DNA of 64,000 nucleotides from positions 63,341,431-63,405,430 of the forward strand of contig CM069442.1 of NCBI GenBank assembly GCA_035610835.1, in the 5' to 3' direction. Within the stretch, counting starts at the first letter, position 1; each line of letters opens with the position of its first letter. Both the position numbers and the translations under genes were made by a program. Source of the DNA: Ophiura sarsii (Eukaryota > Echinodermata > Ophiuroidea > Amphilepidida > Ophiuridae). This document shows, piece by piece, positions 1 through 12,343 of this stretch. Under the pieces are notes generated by a model. The model made no database searches and was not told the origin of the DNA. It worked only from the letters and a program-made list of their open reading frames with translations.

Positions 1-99
1 TGTACACCCCTAAGCCTACATAGGATCCGATCATGTGTCTCATAAAAATACCTTTTAAAAATAAAAGCCTATATAGACTCAACCATGTACGATTCCATT

Positions 100-680
100 T
101 TAAAAAGACTGAAAGTACACAATTTCGCGCCACAAAAGGTCAGATTTTTGTGATGGCCTCACTGCTCTATCATTCATGCAATTTTTCAGAACTTGTCCAC
201 TTAATTTAGCTGGTGTCCTCTGTAAGAATCCTGATGTAATCTTTGCTGGTTTGTCCTCTGGATCTCCTTCCACTGGATTAAACAAAAGAGAACTTTGGTT
301 GCTGCTTCGTCATTTCTCCGAAAAACAGTGTCCGGCAAGTTTTAGTCTCCTCTCGACTGTAGCCTCACAGAGATCGGCAATAGTCGGGGCAATAGTTTCC
401 CATACAAATCTTTATTGGTGGAATGCGATTGCCATGAAACATCTAGCGCCTTTCTTAGGAGACAAGTGTAGCAGCCATCTAAGGCCTTCTCTGTTTTGGA
501 AGTGATTGACCAGGATCCTGCTCCATATATCAGGACTGGTTCCACTGTCGTTGTATAGCCCCAGCTTCACTGTCCCTTGGGAGCTTACTTTTCCAGATAT
601 GATTCAATTCATTACATGCTTTCCAAGCTTGTGCCTTTCTGGTGTTGAAGTTCTTTTCACTACTGGCCATCCAAGCACCT
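100..680 (-). mobile_element. LINE reverse-transcriptase C-terminal remnant
   Basis: Translated on the minus strand, two open pieces (342-545 and 100-285) read as the C-terminal region of a non-LTR retrotransposon polyprotein. The first has a YGAGSWS motif followed by a LLRKALDVSWQSH helix, the usual 'AFEMWCLRRLLRISW' block of such elements. The second has FNPVEG and a NCMNDRA...LWREIV tail. Upstream, at about 560-680, another frame gives KAQAWKACNELNHIWKSKL-like sequence. The frame is broken by shifts and stops, so this is a dead fragment. The family (RTE-, L2- or Jockey-like) cannot be decided by eye. Confidence 0.75.
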
Positions 681-689
681 AAATTTCAA

Positions 690-2191
690 GATCATTTCCA
701 TCCACTAGTTGTAATAGATAGTTATTTAGATCACTAAATCAAGTCAGTGACAGTTCAAGTTCAAGTTCAAGAGTTTTTAGTCTATATAAAGTACTTGATC
801 AAGCATATTCTTATAGATTCGTAAAAGAAATAACAAGTTAAACCAATCGAAAGCTGTCTTTTCAGTTTATAAAGATACTGCCAAACTCGTGGAAAATGTG
901 CACCCTTTTTATGAGACACCCTGTACGCGCGCGTATAGTGAGTTCCTTGTAAAAGTACCAATATTCCAAAATTCTCCGTTATCAGCTATTTCAGAAATGG
1001 TTAGGACAACAAATTACTTTTTCTTCAGAGTTGTCTTTCATTTCTTCAGTTCAGTTTATACTACGAGTAGGCCTACATGTAGGCCTATTGGAAAAAAGCA
1101 GAATTAAAAATGTTCTTTTCGAGAGCGTGAGCTTTTCACTCTTCCACATTTAGCATGTTTTGAAAATTGTAAGCAACCAGAATTCTTAAAAGGGATGCGA
1201 TTTTCCCCCAAAATGTTTCATAATAGAGGCTATAGAGCATGTTGAGTTATAACCTAAAAACCCGTATTTAAGTGGTGCGTTAATAAAACAGTTGGTACAA
1301 AATCATATAGTATGACATATTTACCTACAAAATATTTTAAGCATGGCATGCCAAACTTTTGACACTTGTCCTGTTTACTTTGGTTTATGAAATAAATAAA
1401 CTGACAGAGTACACTTTAGGGCAATTCTGAGCGTCTAGACAATTAGCGTTTTGTAGAAATGTATACAGCTAAAGGATTTTACATCAAATTACTGGATCTA
1501 ATATCGGAAGGAAATTACCGTTGGGCGATTGGAAACAAAAATAAACGCGGTATATATCCGAAGAAGAAAAGACATAGTTGAGAAGCGAACAGAAGACGGG
1601 CTACAAGGGTGCCTTACAGTGTATACATTGGCTTAACTTTGGCGACACGCAAGATAGGCAAGTTCAAAATTTGGCCGCTATTTACCATGATGAATGTTTA
1701 GGAAAAGCGTTTACCCTACGGCTCATTAAAGGGTTCAACATACACATTCTCTTAAATATATGGTCAAATTGAACTGTTTGGAATAAAATTTCACTTTGGG
1801 GTCGAGCCCAATGATCCGTTAGATAGAGCGACTTTGCCTATATGGTTCATTGAGGCACCAATTGATAATCTCCCGGTATGAGGGGCAATACTGTTAAATA
1901 TTAAGCCCGACAAAAGGTAGAGAGCATGACTTACACAAAATTCATTGATTGTATAAGGAAACAAGCGACAAAAAGGGATAGTAACGGTTCGAATGCACTT
2001 TAAAAATGAAAACATCTTAACTGCGCATAAGAACAACACTACAACAGCCTATAATAGACAAATAATTGCAAAGTTTCAAAACGTAGTAACCCAACCACCA
2101 CCCTTCATATCACCAGAGAGGGGCAATATGGAATAGATAGTGAGGGTGATCCAATAATTATGTACTACAGCTCATAATTTTCACGAAGGCC
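690..2191. other. intergenic stretch, no gene seen
   Basis: AT-rich sequence with only short ORFs that lack similarity or splice context. A perfect 20-bp palindrome sits at 1068-1087 and is listed separately. Otherwise I see nothing. Confidence 0.6.
1068..1087. repeat. perfect 20-bp palindrome TAGGCCTACATGTAGGCCTA
   Basis: The 20 bases equal their own reverse complement. The half-site TAGGCCTA (or TAGGCCT) recurs through the window, for example near 24.51, 35.80, 37.56, 44.74 and 54.31 kb, so it is probably an over-represented genomic word rather than a gene-specific site. Confidence 0.8.
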
Positions 2192-2559
2192 TTAAAGGCA
2201 TATTATGTGATCTTTTTCAGAGAGCGCCCTCTATTCATGATTTTTTTAGAAAAGAGATTTTCTTGCAGATTTACATTTCTGATCATAAATCGTACAAACA
2301 TTCCAAGTTACAGAGCGATACGATTCCTAATTACCTCAAAATCATGGTTTTAGAGTGAATTTAGACTAGAATAAAATAAGTTGTCGGATATCCGACAGTT
2401 TATCTTCACTCTAAAACCATTATTTTGAAGTAATTAAGAATCGTATCGCCCTGTAACTTGGAATGTAGGTACGATTTATGATCAGAAATGTAAATCTGCA
2501 AGAAATTTTTTTTCGATGTTGAGGGCGTTCCATGGAAAGATCACATATTATATCTTTAA
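2192..2559. mobile_element. foldback MITE with TTAA ends, copy 1
   Basis: Long inverted arms cover nearly the whole element. The left end AGGCATATTATGTGATC is mirrored by GATCACATATTATATCT, and the internal blocks (GATCATAAATCGTAC..., GATACGATTC..., TTTTAGAGTGAA...) also pair across a centre near 2395. TTAA flanks both ends, the target duplication used by piggyBac and Kolobok elements. It has no coding capacity. A second copy is at 61958-62334. Confidence 0.8.
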
Positions 2560-2626
2560 TCAGACTTACCTAAAAACTAGACCGTTTTCATTGGGAGGGC
2601 TGGGCACGGAGGGGCTACGAACATTT

Positions 2627-2726
2627 TAGGGGGGGGGGGGCATCTTTACTAATGTACGCTACGCATTTGCTCCCAAATATGGTTTCTCAGAGGAAGCGTA
2701 TGCCCCCCCCCCCCCCCCCCCCCCCC
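2627..2726. repeat. G run and C run flanking a 60-bp spacer
   Basis: A run of about 13 G near 2628-2640 is followed about 60 bases later by a run of about 24 C (2703-2726). The pair is self-complementary and could fold. Length is likely variable and may be an assembly estimate. Confidence 0.7.
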
Positions 2727-4204
2727 ATTGGTGTGGTACGTACGTCACTGTTTGCAACATTGTAGAGTGGCTCTAGTGTTCATCCCAAATGTGTGTACGC
2801 AGTGTTGCCACACTGAAATATATGCCGCCATCGTCTGGGTGTGACGGTATGAACAGACTAGCTACGATCCCGGGCTACGATGGCCACGCGATTTCATCGT
2901 TCCAATAAACGGGAGTGCGCCATTTTGAAATTTTTAAGTCATCGATGTTAACGATGGAAATTATTTAAAAAAATTGCATTTACAATGCTGGTTAGCCAAC
3001 TCCAACGGTTTTGGAGTGGAAAAAAAAATCTTCTGATTATGATGAATTTTTCAAAATGATAAGAATATAACATTCGCGACGAATTCAACATTTAGGATTC
3101 GCGTGACCATCGTCGTCTGGGTATGAAAATAACGGGGCGCCACCAACGTAACCACTATAAAAGCGTGATTTATTTTCAATTTGTCTAGTCAGTCAAAAGA
3201 TGGCGCTCATCCAGCCAAGGGAAATAACAGACTGGGAAATAACTGGGAAATAAAACGAATCTCATTTTGAGCAGCTTGGTGCTAATATAAGCATAGATGA
3301 AAGGAACCGACAATTTGTAACCCGGTAGTATATATTTAACGGAATAAATCGTATTGGAAACTGGAAACCAATGCTTAGCACCAAGCTGCCGGAAGCTGGA
3401 TTCAAATAAAACATTGTTGATAAATCTTAAAATGTTAGCTTCTTAAAATCTTAAATTTTAGCTTTCTGAAATACAAAACTACAATTGAGAACCTGCACAT
3501 CCAAGACCATCGATTTAGCTCAAATCGAATTGAATAAACGATTGCTCTTTCTACTTTCACTGGATGAAATTTAGTACACTCTAAAAATGTTTGACGATTC
3601 AAAAGGTGTTCTGGTTATTAAACACCAACAGGTGATCTATGATTTTAAACTGATACATTTGATTGTATTGGAAATATTTACACATATTTTCCGTTTTCTC
3701 TTGTTTTAACAGTGTCCTATATCCATAAATATTTTAAAAACATAAGAAACTATTAAAGGATTTAGTCAGCTGAAAACGGAAATAGTTTTATTTTTAAACA
3801 TGGTGTTAAATAAAGGAACACCTTTCTTACATCTTCAGTTTGGGAACACCACGATGCATCCGGTGTTCACAGACGTTGAAATATGTTGACAATTGTTGAA
3901 TAAGTTAACCAAAATAATTTCTGACAGCGTACACAATTTGTTTTTTGTGTCGGTTTGGTGGGGACGCCAAATATCAACCCTCCCCTCAAGTTTCTGACTT
4001 GGCGGCAATTCTCAAAAGTTGACAGCCTTGTAAAGCCTATAGCTACGCCACTGTTTCCCGAAATGTTTGGAGAAAAAACACACACAAAAACGCCCGACCC
4101 TACCTGAGAGGTTTGTTTGCCCGTAATAGGTTTGTTGTCGCCTAATTGAACCCATTTATATGGTAGGACTATACAAAATATTTGAAAGTGTCCAGTGTAT
4201 GAAA
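2727..4204. other. intergenic stretch with a small inverted repeat
   Basis: No gene seen. A 14-bp perfect inverted repeat (CAGCTTGGTGCTAA at 3272-3285, mirrored at 3375-3388) may mark an approximately 120-bp MITE. A CATCGTCTGGGT-type word occurs at about 2829 and again at about 3109 as an imperfect direct repeat. Confidence 0.5.
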
Positions 4205-4990
4205 GGGTTAAAAAAAGGTAAGCCCCCACCTAAAATCAGATCACCTTCGTTTGTATGAATCCGCACACGATTAGACTGACGTTTTGAGAAATTGAAACGT
4301 TTATAAAATGAGTAAACGCTTGACTACCCTTAGAAAGTTTTCCCGCTTCAATATCATGTTTCACAACAGTCACATTTCCCCAAAATGATGTTTTCAGAAA
4401 AAGTGGCACTTTTCCAGATCCTATACAAGAAAGTTGTTACACAAATGTCTCCTGTCTTTATTTTCAATTAAAAAGAAAGTCGCTTCTTTCTTTAGCTGGT
4501 CTTTATTTGAAAAATAAATATTTTTTTCATGCACGACTTGCCAATACTATCCACCAGTCACGTCGATAACTTCCCCGAACCGTTGAAAAGTGCCACATTT
4601 CGGAAATCATCATTTTGGGGGAAATGTGACTGTTTTGGAAAAAGTAAACATGGTATTGAAAAGGATTTTTTGTGTGTGTGTGGGTAACCAAGCGTTTTCC
4701 CTATTCATGTGTTTTAATGTCTCAAAACGCTTAATTTTGTGTGTATTTATGCAAACAAACTCGCATAGGATCTTGAAAAGTGCCACTATTTCTGAAACCA
4801 TTTTGGGGAAATGTGACTATTTTGGGAGAAGTAATAATGATATTGAAAGGGGGAAACTTTCTATGGGTAGCCAAGCGTTTTCCCTTTAAATAAGTGTTTC
4901 AATCTCTTAAAACGTCTGATTGTGTGTGGAGTTATGCAAACAAACATTCTAATTTTAGAGGGGGAGGTGACTTACTTTTTTTTAACCCTT
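4205..4990. mobile_element. foldback element with three copies of a 180-bp unit
   Basis: The ends pair: GGGTTAAAAAAAGGTAAG at about 4206 is mirrored by ACTTACTTTTTTTTAACCC at about 4970-4987. Inside, a unit of about 185 bp (AAAAGTGCCAC...GGGGAAATGTGACT...CCAAGCGTTTTCCCT...TTATGCAAACAAAC) occurs twice in tandem (about 4583-4770 and 4772-4952) and once inverted (about 4247-4420). A fragment of the same terminus (TTTAAAAAAAGGTTAGCCCC) recurs near 36.43-36.46 kb. Non-coding. Confidence 0.75.
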
Positions 4991-6290
4991 TATATTGTAT
5001 AACAGCAGGGTAATGAGGTAATACCACAGCAATAGATTAATGAACAAAATAAAATAAGCACATAGGGTTGTGCATGCATGGCTCAAGTAAATATCACAAA
5101 ATCACATTGTATGCAGGGGAGGGGGAGCACTTGTTTTTGTACTCTAGACAAGTAGTTACAACTTTTATTCTCAAAAACATCTCCAAGTTCCAGTTTCCAC
5201 CCAAACTTGCTGTTTTAACACCAACTGATGGTTTTTTTGAGGAACCCACTATCCCATTATATCCATCCACCTTTGCTATGAATACAAGCGCCACCAACCT
5301 GCATATAGTGCAATGTACTTTTATGACAGTTTGCATATGAGATATATGAAATGGCATAAAATAATATAAGTCATTCACTATGTAAGGGCGAGGCAAAAAA
5401 GGAACGTTTTATTCATAGAAACTTATCAGTTTTCCAATAGCATTTTGACAAGCTATCTGTTGTCATGAATTACAACAATGATTACAAGCATTCCATGAAT
5501 AGCATGCGGTCTATTGTCAATGATTCAGTGTTATCCTCAATTGACACTGCCAAAGTTCAACTTGGTCATATAATATGTTGACGTAATGCATGTTAGTAAC
5601 TCATGGTTACTGGTTCAAGCCTGGGCCCTTACAATCTGTTACGAATTATGATACTGCCATAGGTTTTGTGCTTTTATGATCAATGTGATCAGTGCTTCGT
5701 AACAAAGTTAGTGCGAGCTAGTAGACCTGGACAACTGTTATTTTCTAACGTGCACTACGCCAGCAAATTGATAATTATGGTACCTGTTACACATTGGAGT
5801 CTCAACTATTTCGTGAGCAGCCCAGCATGCTTAACATCACTGCATTGTCCACGGACACAGAATGAACAGTACTGAACACATGCGAAATAAGGTAACAGCT
5901 CAAGGTCATTTGACCTTCTGGAAATTATGTCATTATACGGGTTTGGTCACTAAAACTTGGTTTGAAAAGATTTATACATGTGGACCCTGTTCTTCTTTTT
6001 ACAATCATTGCACTTAGTAACAAAAATAACAAAATAAAATAAATGTGAAACTATTAAGGGTCATACATACTAGGTGGTATCTACAGTGCAACGTGGCCTT
6101 AATTGTGTCACAATCTATTACAATTGATCCCAGGTCACGCTGGGTCAACGCAGGTCACCAAATGCAATGGCAACTAGGTGTTTGGCAAAATAGGAAAACA
6201 TCAGCATTTATAAATGTATTGCGGTCTGTAGCTATGATTGACAGTTGAATACTTTTAATTACATTGCAATAACTCACCCTTGATGAAATG
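4991..6290. other. intergenic stretch, no gene seen
   Basis: Short ORFs only, with no similarity or splice context. A GGTTCAAGCCTGG word near 5610 resembles a pol III B box, but no A box is visible at the right distance. Confidence 0.5.
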
Positions 6291-6292
6291 TA

Positions 6293-6491
6293 CGAGATCC
6301 ATTCAATAAGTTCTACCTCCTACATCATAACTTTGTGACTGTATCAGTCAGTTTCATGATATTTTACACAATTGCAGCTTTGAATCTCAGCTACAAATCC
6401 ATAGTATACAACCACGTAAAATTTCATGAGGCTGACATTATATATTAAAGAAGTTAGAAGGGAAGAGGTAGCACTTATTGAATGACCCTTG
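6293..6491. mobile_element. mariner-like MITE
   Basis: Terminal inverted repeats CATTCAATAAGTTCTACCTC (left) and GAGGTAGCACTTATTGAATG (right) match except for one base. TA dinucleotides flank both ends (6291-6292 and 6492-6493), the Tc1/mariner target duplication. About 199 bp, non-coding. Confidence 0.8.
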
Positions 6492-6658
6492 TATATAACA
6501 CCTAGTATGAAAATTATATAAGCCTAATTCAAAATCCCCTAAACAAAGCAAGCTATAAACTCCACACATTTTGTTGTGATGAGTATGCATGCATATGCTC
6601 TGTAATTATTGACTATGCAAGAATATGAATCAGACTACAGTTACCCTTAATCTCCTTT

Positions 6659-6720
6659 ACGATACCTGAGACTAATATAACTAAATATTAGTATGTAGTT
6701 ATATTAGTCTCAGACGATAC
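6659..6720. repeat. 48-bp hairpin flanked by 7-bp direct repeats
   Basis: Perfect 18-bp arms (6666-6683 and 6696-6713, CTGAGACTAATATAACTA and its complement) enclose a 12-base loop. The sequence ACGATAC occurs immediately outside on both sides (6659-6665 and 6714-6720) as a direct repeat, like a target-site duplication around a minimal foldback insertion. Confidence 0.85.
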
Positions 6721-6963
6721 AAACAATGAACACAATTTGTTCATCTTCGAATAATCAAATTATTCATTTTTCAAACCCTTTACACCAAACACATATCTTC
6801 CGCATATTTGGTATGTACCTGTGTTATATTTAAGATTGTAATCTTACAAAGTAAAACTAGACTTGATCAACTTCATGTTACCCCTAGTACAACCTTTATA
6901 AGGTGTCAATACAACGTTTTACCACTGCAGCATACAATCTATTTGTTTTCCTGTGCAGTGATA

Positions 6964-7092
6964 CAGTGAAACCTCATTAACACAAACTTTCTGATACATA
7001 GTGTTTTCACGTCCCAAACTTTAAAATTGATATTCTAATAAAACCTGATAACACAAAGTAAAATGTAAGTTTGTGCTAACAAGGTTTCAGTG
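6964..7092. mobile_element. pogo/Tigger-like MITE
   Basis: Terminal inverted repeats begin CAGTGAAACCTCATTAACAC and end GTGCTAACAAGGTTTCAGTG, with TA on both sides (6962-6963 and 7093-7094). CAGTG-RAACCTC ends and TA duplication are typical of pogo/Tigger elements. About 129 bp, non-coding. Confidence 0.8.
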
Positions 7093-7185
7093 TATCAGTG
7101 AGCTCAATCAATTGCAGCTAAAGCTTCATCTGTAATGAGTTTCATCTGATGTGCAAAATGTGATATCAGTGTGTTCTTCCAGCGT

Positions 7186-7435
7186 TATAGTCGTCGTCAG
7201 AATACTTTAGCACTTTTTTCTGTGACAACTGCGTACAGCGTAAACAAGGAAGTGTGTTATAGAACAGCGCCACACCAGCGTTATCTTTGAGCAGTTCGAC
7301 GAGTCGCGGACTCTGTAATCCAATTGGCCGCGATCGTATCTATAAGTCATGAATGTCCCCGCCCACACGCTCTTTAACTATATCGTGTGCGTTGGCTATT
7401 TTAAAAAGTGCTGAAGTATTATGACGACGACTATA
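7186..7435. mobile_element. MITE with TATAGTCGTCGTCA termini
   Basis: Terminal repeats of about 33 bp: TATAGTCGTCGTCAGAATAC at the left and GTATTATGACGACGACTATA at the right, extending through an AGCACTTTTT block. The interior is GC-richer than the surroundings and non-coding. The termini resemble those of elements at 25301-25547 and 48353-48546. Confidence 0.8.
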
Positions 7436-7493
7436 GATACATTAGTAAGCACTAGTTTCATGCCCATCCGCGAACCATAAACTTACGCTATAA

Positions 7494-7705
7494 TTAACAT
7501 TCAGTTTCTCCCACACAGGGCTGGTACTCAACAATACATCAATTTCAGTTCCGGATGACCACCTGACAGGCACCCAAAGCTGATCTGGATGGAGATTGGT
7601 CAGTTTTATGAACAGCTGTCACTTCACTGTCTGGTCATAATGATTACAACAGCTCAGATCAAAGGAAAACACCAACCAAGTTTGATAGCCTGAAGGCAAA
7701 GGAAA
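7494..7705. repeat. dispersed repeat, copy 1
   Basis: About 210 bp beginning TTAACATTCAGTTTCTCCCA, containing CAGGGCTGGTACTCAACAAT and ATGAACAGCTGTCACTTCAC, and ending GCCTGAAGGCAAAGG. It closely matches 19625-19831 in the same orientation. A MITE abuts its right end. Confidence 0.85.
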
Positions 7706-7892
7706 TACTGTAAATGTGGAAAATTTCGCGCATCAAGCAGCTACCGCGAAAAAAACCCCACACGAACATATTTATTTTGTGTATTAGTCTATGTAATAAA
7801 CTTACAAATTGCGAATTTAAAAACAAGCGAAATGGATGAAAATCGGCAAAGCGTGAAAATGTGATCGCGCAAAAATTACCACTTTTACAGTA
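7706..7892. mobile_element. MITE with TACTGTAAA termini
   Basis: The left end TACTGTAAATGTGGAAAATT pairs with AATTACCACTTTTACAGTA at the right. Internally rich in TTTCGCG/CGCGAAA and TTCGCAATTT words. A related element with TACTGTAAAAC ends lies at 46518-46684. It appears inserted at the edge of the dispersed repeat. Confidence 0.75.
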
Positions 7893-9300
7893 GCCTTTTC
7901 TTAATTGCTCTCTAAGTTTAAATCTCAGCACAAGAGAAGCATAAGTACTGTAGTTCAGTCAGTTCCAAATTGGCGAACCTGTTTACAGCAGAAGAGCATG
8001 AATTCAGAAGAGCGTCGCATGTAAAACTCTCGCATGGCAAAATATGGCATGCAATGTTGCAGTATCATTGTATGCGTGACACTTGCATATGCCAAAATCA
8101 CGCTTTTATGCTTGGATTACTTTTGCACGTGGATAGAGAAAAACAAATATTTCTTGCCAATTTGGAACTGATTGAACTATAACTGTGAAATTGGTAGCTT
8201 GACTTAGAGATCATAACAGCATAACTTGGACCACTGTATGATGCAGACACAGCACAACACTAGCTCTAGCAGTAGTCTGTATTGTCTTTGAGTGCACTTG
8301 TATATTATACATCTGATCAAAGAACCCTCAACTCCCATCATATATTATCGCTTAAAATATGGGTGATAGGCTATATTATGTCATTTTGGCGCATAGTCTC
8401 AACTTGGCGAGATTTAAATCTCTGAGCAACATTTTGACTCATGGTATCTGAACACCTACTTCATCTTGATTTAATTATTACAAATTGTACTCAACTTTGG
8501 GATTTTATTTCTAAAATCTGTGCAAAAATGTCTAGGATTATTTATTGCGTCGGAGAGGCGGTCCCATTAGGTTTCAAAGAATTTAAGTTGGTTAAAATTG
8601 GTTGCAGAAAATGTGTTTTATGCTCAATTAGATAAAAGTGTGCATTGTAAAAACCTAAACAAAAAATTGTGACATTTCTTTAATATGCTCTATTGAATTT
8701 CACAATATAACTGTGCAAACTCTAATCCGATCATCACAAAAGCCCGATTTTATCTTTGATCTGCTGAATTCCTGAAATAATTACATTGTTTTGTCATTAT
8801 TTTGCATTTAATGTATGAATATAATATCTGAGCAATTTTGATTTGTCTTATAATTAGCTATTGTGTCTCATGCATGTATCCACTTATTCATAAGTATCAT
8901 ATGTCATAAAAAATGATTTCATACATAACATTACTCCTATAATATTACATATGTAGAATTATGGTATACATTGCATAATAATAATAATTATTAATACATT
9001 ACAAAATTTCAAACATCTTAAAGGTAGGTGTTCCGATTGCTGGGCCGAATTTCAACTGATGCTTTCTATTGTACATAAAAGGGTCATCCTTAAAATAGTT
9101 GTGTACCAAAGTTTGAGTTGTCATAACTCCAATGATTCTTAATTTACCACATTTTTGCCTGTAACATCTAAATGGAACACATCTTGATCGGAACATACAC
9201 CTTTTAATTAGTTGCTAATTCTTGCATATTTTTGCATATTATCTGAAAAACTTTTGGCTGCGCACAAATCTGTTTGTACAGCAAAAATGTGGCCTATGTC
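7893..9300. other. intergenic stretch, no gene seen
   Basis: AT-rich, with short ORFs lacking similarity. An ACTTGGACCACTG block near 8225 resembles sequence after dispersed-repeat copy 2 near 19.93 kb, so the repeat may extend here around the MITE. Confidence 0.5.
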
Positions 9301-9301
9301 C

Positions 9302-9580
9302 GGGGGGGGGGGGGGGGGGGGGGGGGGGGTAGTACTCGGATTTGGTATAGTCGGGGCGATTCAAAACTCCTACCCATTATTTCTAAGGGTGATTTTGGAA
9401 TATACGTTACCCATTTCTAAGGATTTTGCTTCATTAAAGACCCAATTTCGCAAATTATCGGGAAAATAGACCCATTTGTAAAAAGTGACCCCATTACTAG
9501 GGATTTTCCAGCAAAAAATCATACCCCATATTTAGGGATTTTTTTTGCAAAAAAGCCTGGTATACCGTATTAAGCGGAGT
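9302..9580. repeat. 28-base G run plus degenerate CCCATT...AGGGATTTT tandem units
   Basis: Uninterrupted G from 9302 to 9329. From about 9365 to 9580, five or six imperfect units of 30-38 bases each carry CCCATT (or CCCCAT), then CTAAGGG/TAGGGATTTT, then an A-rich tail with GCAAAAAA. This is a decayed minisatellite. Some units contain GGG and CCC in the same repeat. Confidence 0.65.
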
Positions 9581-9598
9581 AACCCCCCTACAGGCCAA

Positions 9599-9940
9599 TT
9601 TATAGATGAGGTGACCTATGATGTCATGTATTTACAAAAGGGACACCTTCTGTTGTTTCCCTCCAGGCAGAATATACAGTAAAGTTAATGACGACAACGT
9701 GAAATTTCTTTCTAATGATTGTAAAACCCATTTAGTTTTAGTTTTTTTTGTGAAATGCGATAGCTTATAGCATTCCTAAGCAAGTTTAAAGACAGTTTTG
9801 ATAACAATTTGCTGTGACACCACAATCTAGTTAGAAAACCTGATCTGGCCTATGTAAACTATAGGAACTCTTGCCCGTGTGTTTTGTCTCAAACAACAGA
9901 GGGCGTCCTAAATGTCAGCAAATGTCACCTCATCTATAAA
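9599..9940. mobile_element. MITE-like element with 17-bp perfect TIR
   Basis: TTTATAGATGAGGTGAC (9599-9615) is exactly mirrored at 9924-9940. The interior of about 310 bp is non-coding. No convincing target duplication was seen. Confidence 0.65.
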
Positions 9941-12343
9941 CCGATTGTTTTCTATGCTTCATGAAAGAACATCATAAAAATAATCTTAATCAAAAATGTT
10001 ACTTAAAATATTCCAGTGGTTTTAAAGAAGCAAAAATTCACTTAGAAGTGTACACAAAAATGTTCGGTGGTTAACCACTTTTGAGGATAATTCACTACTT
10101 CTTAAAACATTGAAAGGAAACATTTCTCAGGGCTATTTTTTTTGCAGGGATAATGAGAAAAATAGAAAAATATGGATTTGTTCTGATAAATTTTGATGGG
10201 AAAAAACTCAAGTGATCGGGTCACCAACCTTAAAAGTGGTGAACTATAGTAGAATTGAGTAATATTTATTTCATTATGGGGTTTTAGTGTGATGATTTTC
10301 ACAAAATGTTACATTTAGAGCAGTTACACAGAAATTAGCCATACTTTTGGAAAATTCGTAGGCAATCTATTCTGAATAGTGAAACATAGCAAAATTGCAA
10401 ATTGCTAACTAGGGCTGAGGGCAAGGCAATAATAATTGACATTTTAGCATAATTGAGTTTGTTTTATGTTTAATTATAAAGGTATAGATAAATACCCATA
10501 CTTAGTGCTATGATGCAAATCTTATGAAAGAAATATGCCATTTCAAATAAATAAAAAACAAATTTGAACATAAGATCGTTTTCCCTGTAAAATGAAAAAG
10601 ATGCTGGCACAACTGTCTTTCCCTCAAGCCATAATCTGCAATCTGGTTTTGCTAGAGAGTTGGTCATATAGTTTATACCACTCAAACAAGTGCTCTACAG
10701 TTTAGTTAGTTCCAAATGAATGAACAAATGTGGTTTTCATCTCTGCACACACAAATAATCCAAGCGTATTTGCAGAATGTTGGTACCATTGCATTCATCA
10801 TACCTGTTGGGTTCATGCACACCATGCCCTGTATCAATTCACGGTTGTAAGGAGGCTTAACAATTACAAAAATTTAGAACAATTATTGGGTTAAGAACCA
10901 GATGGGCATAACAATTGTTTCTGAGGGAATTCCACATTTTGAAAGGCTGGTTCCATTCGTTACCATTTAAGGTAAAGATACTAACCTTAGCTTTAGAGGT
11001 ACCAAAAATGCAACCTGCCCAACAAGCGAGTTAAGGCCTTCTTTTCTGGTTTTCAACCCTCAAATTGTTATACTCATCAAACAAATGGTTTTCAAAAAGA
11101 ATGTTGGGTATTGATTTGCCAACCTTTACAATGTCTTTAGGTAAAGAGCGAGGTGGGAATCCTCAATATGAAACCAAACAGACTTCTGTATTTTGAGTTA
11201 GTTACCCAACAACTAATTGTCATTTAGCATATTTTCGTGAGAAAGATGAATATGCAACTAAGTACATTGCTCTTGTGCAGTTTGTTCACACCGGCACTGC
11301 ACATTTTGAAGGGTTGCCACTTTCACAGAAATGATCCATTTGTGAAATTTGCAAGAAAAAAAACCTTGTTGGAAAAACAAAATACTTGTTCAGTAGTAGT
11401 TGAATAATTGAATAAATTCTACAGTGATGTTATAATACAACACATTGGAAGACAGTATGGTTTTTGCTAATGAGACGATGATAAACTACGACTCTTTTAA
11501 CTATTTTTGGTGATTTTTTTACAATATGGACTCATGTTAAAAGATTTCTTTCCAACAAAAGCGTCCGTAAGGACAGCGAATTCATCCCCTGGTCTTTTAC
11601 TATTTCAGACATTTTACTCAAACGTGTAGGCATCTATACCTTTTGCATACCCAATAACATATATGAAATGATACTGTCTTCTAATGTCACTTATGAAAGC
11701 AAAGCTATAGTTGCCTTCACAATCTTTTTTTGACACCAATCAAATCATGAGAGCATTATGCTCCACACACCTCCAAGTGACTTCCCACGCCTGACAAACA
11801 TTCATTCATTCAAAATGTAAAGCTGAAATTGGACCAAGGTGCACAGATTTGGTGAAATTATTGAAATTAAGTCAAGTGGCACATGTAGGAATTCCCTGTC
11901 TGCCAGACTCTCCCCCCCCCCCCCCCCCCCCCAATGACTTTACACCATCTTGCAAGATTATCTGTTCCTGAAAACATTTCTAATTATTTACACAAATCTT
12001 GCCATAATTAAGTCCAAAGGATTATGACAGCCAAAATAGAAATCACAAATGGTTACAGACATTGATGTATAAGCAATCCCGCATGGGCTTCAAATAAATA
12101 AATAAAACTATATTATATATAACAAAATGGTAGACATCTCAAACTGTTCTTACAGTTGCAAGATCTTCAACATTAACTTCAACATTATCAAATAAATGTT
12201 GACATAAAAACATATCAATAATAATAACCACAGCGCTATATTATAACAACAAATAATATATTCAACAGAATATGATGGTCTTTGGTATTTACACACAATC
12301 CGCTAGCTACTGAATAAACTTTGTATCAACATATTATTACATT
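9941..12343. other. 3' flank and possible 3' UTR of GON4L
   Basis: No other gene seen. The part next to 12344 should hold the GON4L 3' UTR on the minus strand, but I could not place a convincing poly(A) signal. A 21-base C run lies at 11912-11932. Confidence 0.45.

Noticed and set aside
3867..4229. 120-codon minus-strand ORF
   Set aside because: Overlaps the terminus of the 4.2-5.0 kb foldback element and has no recognisable domain or splice site.
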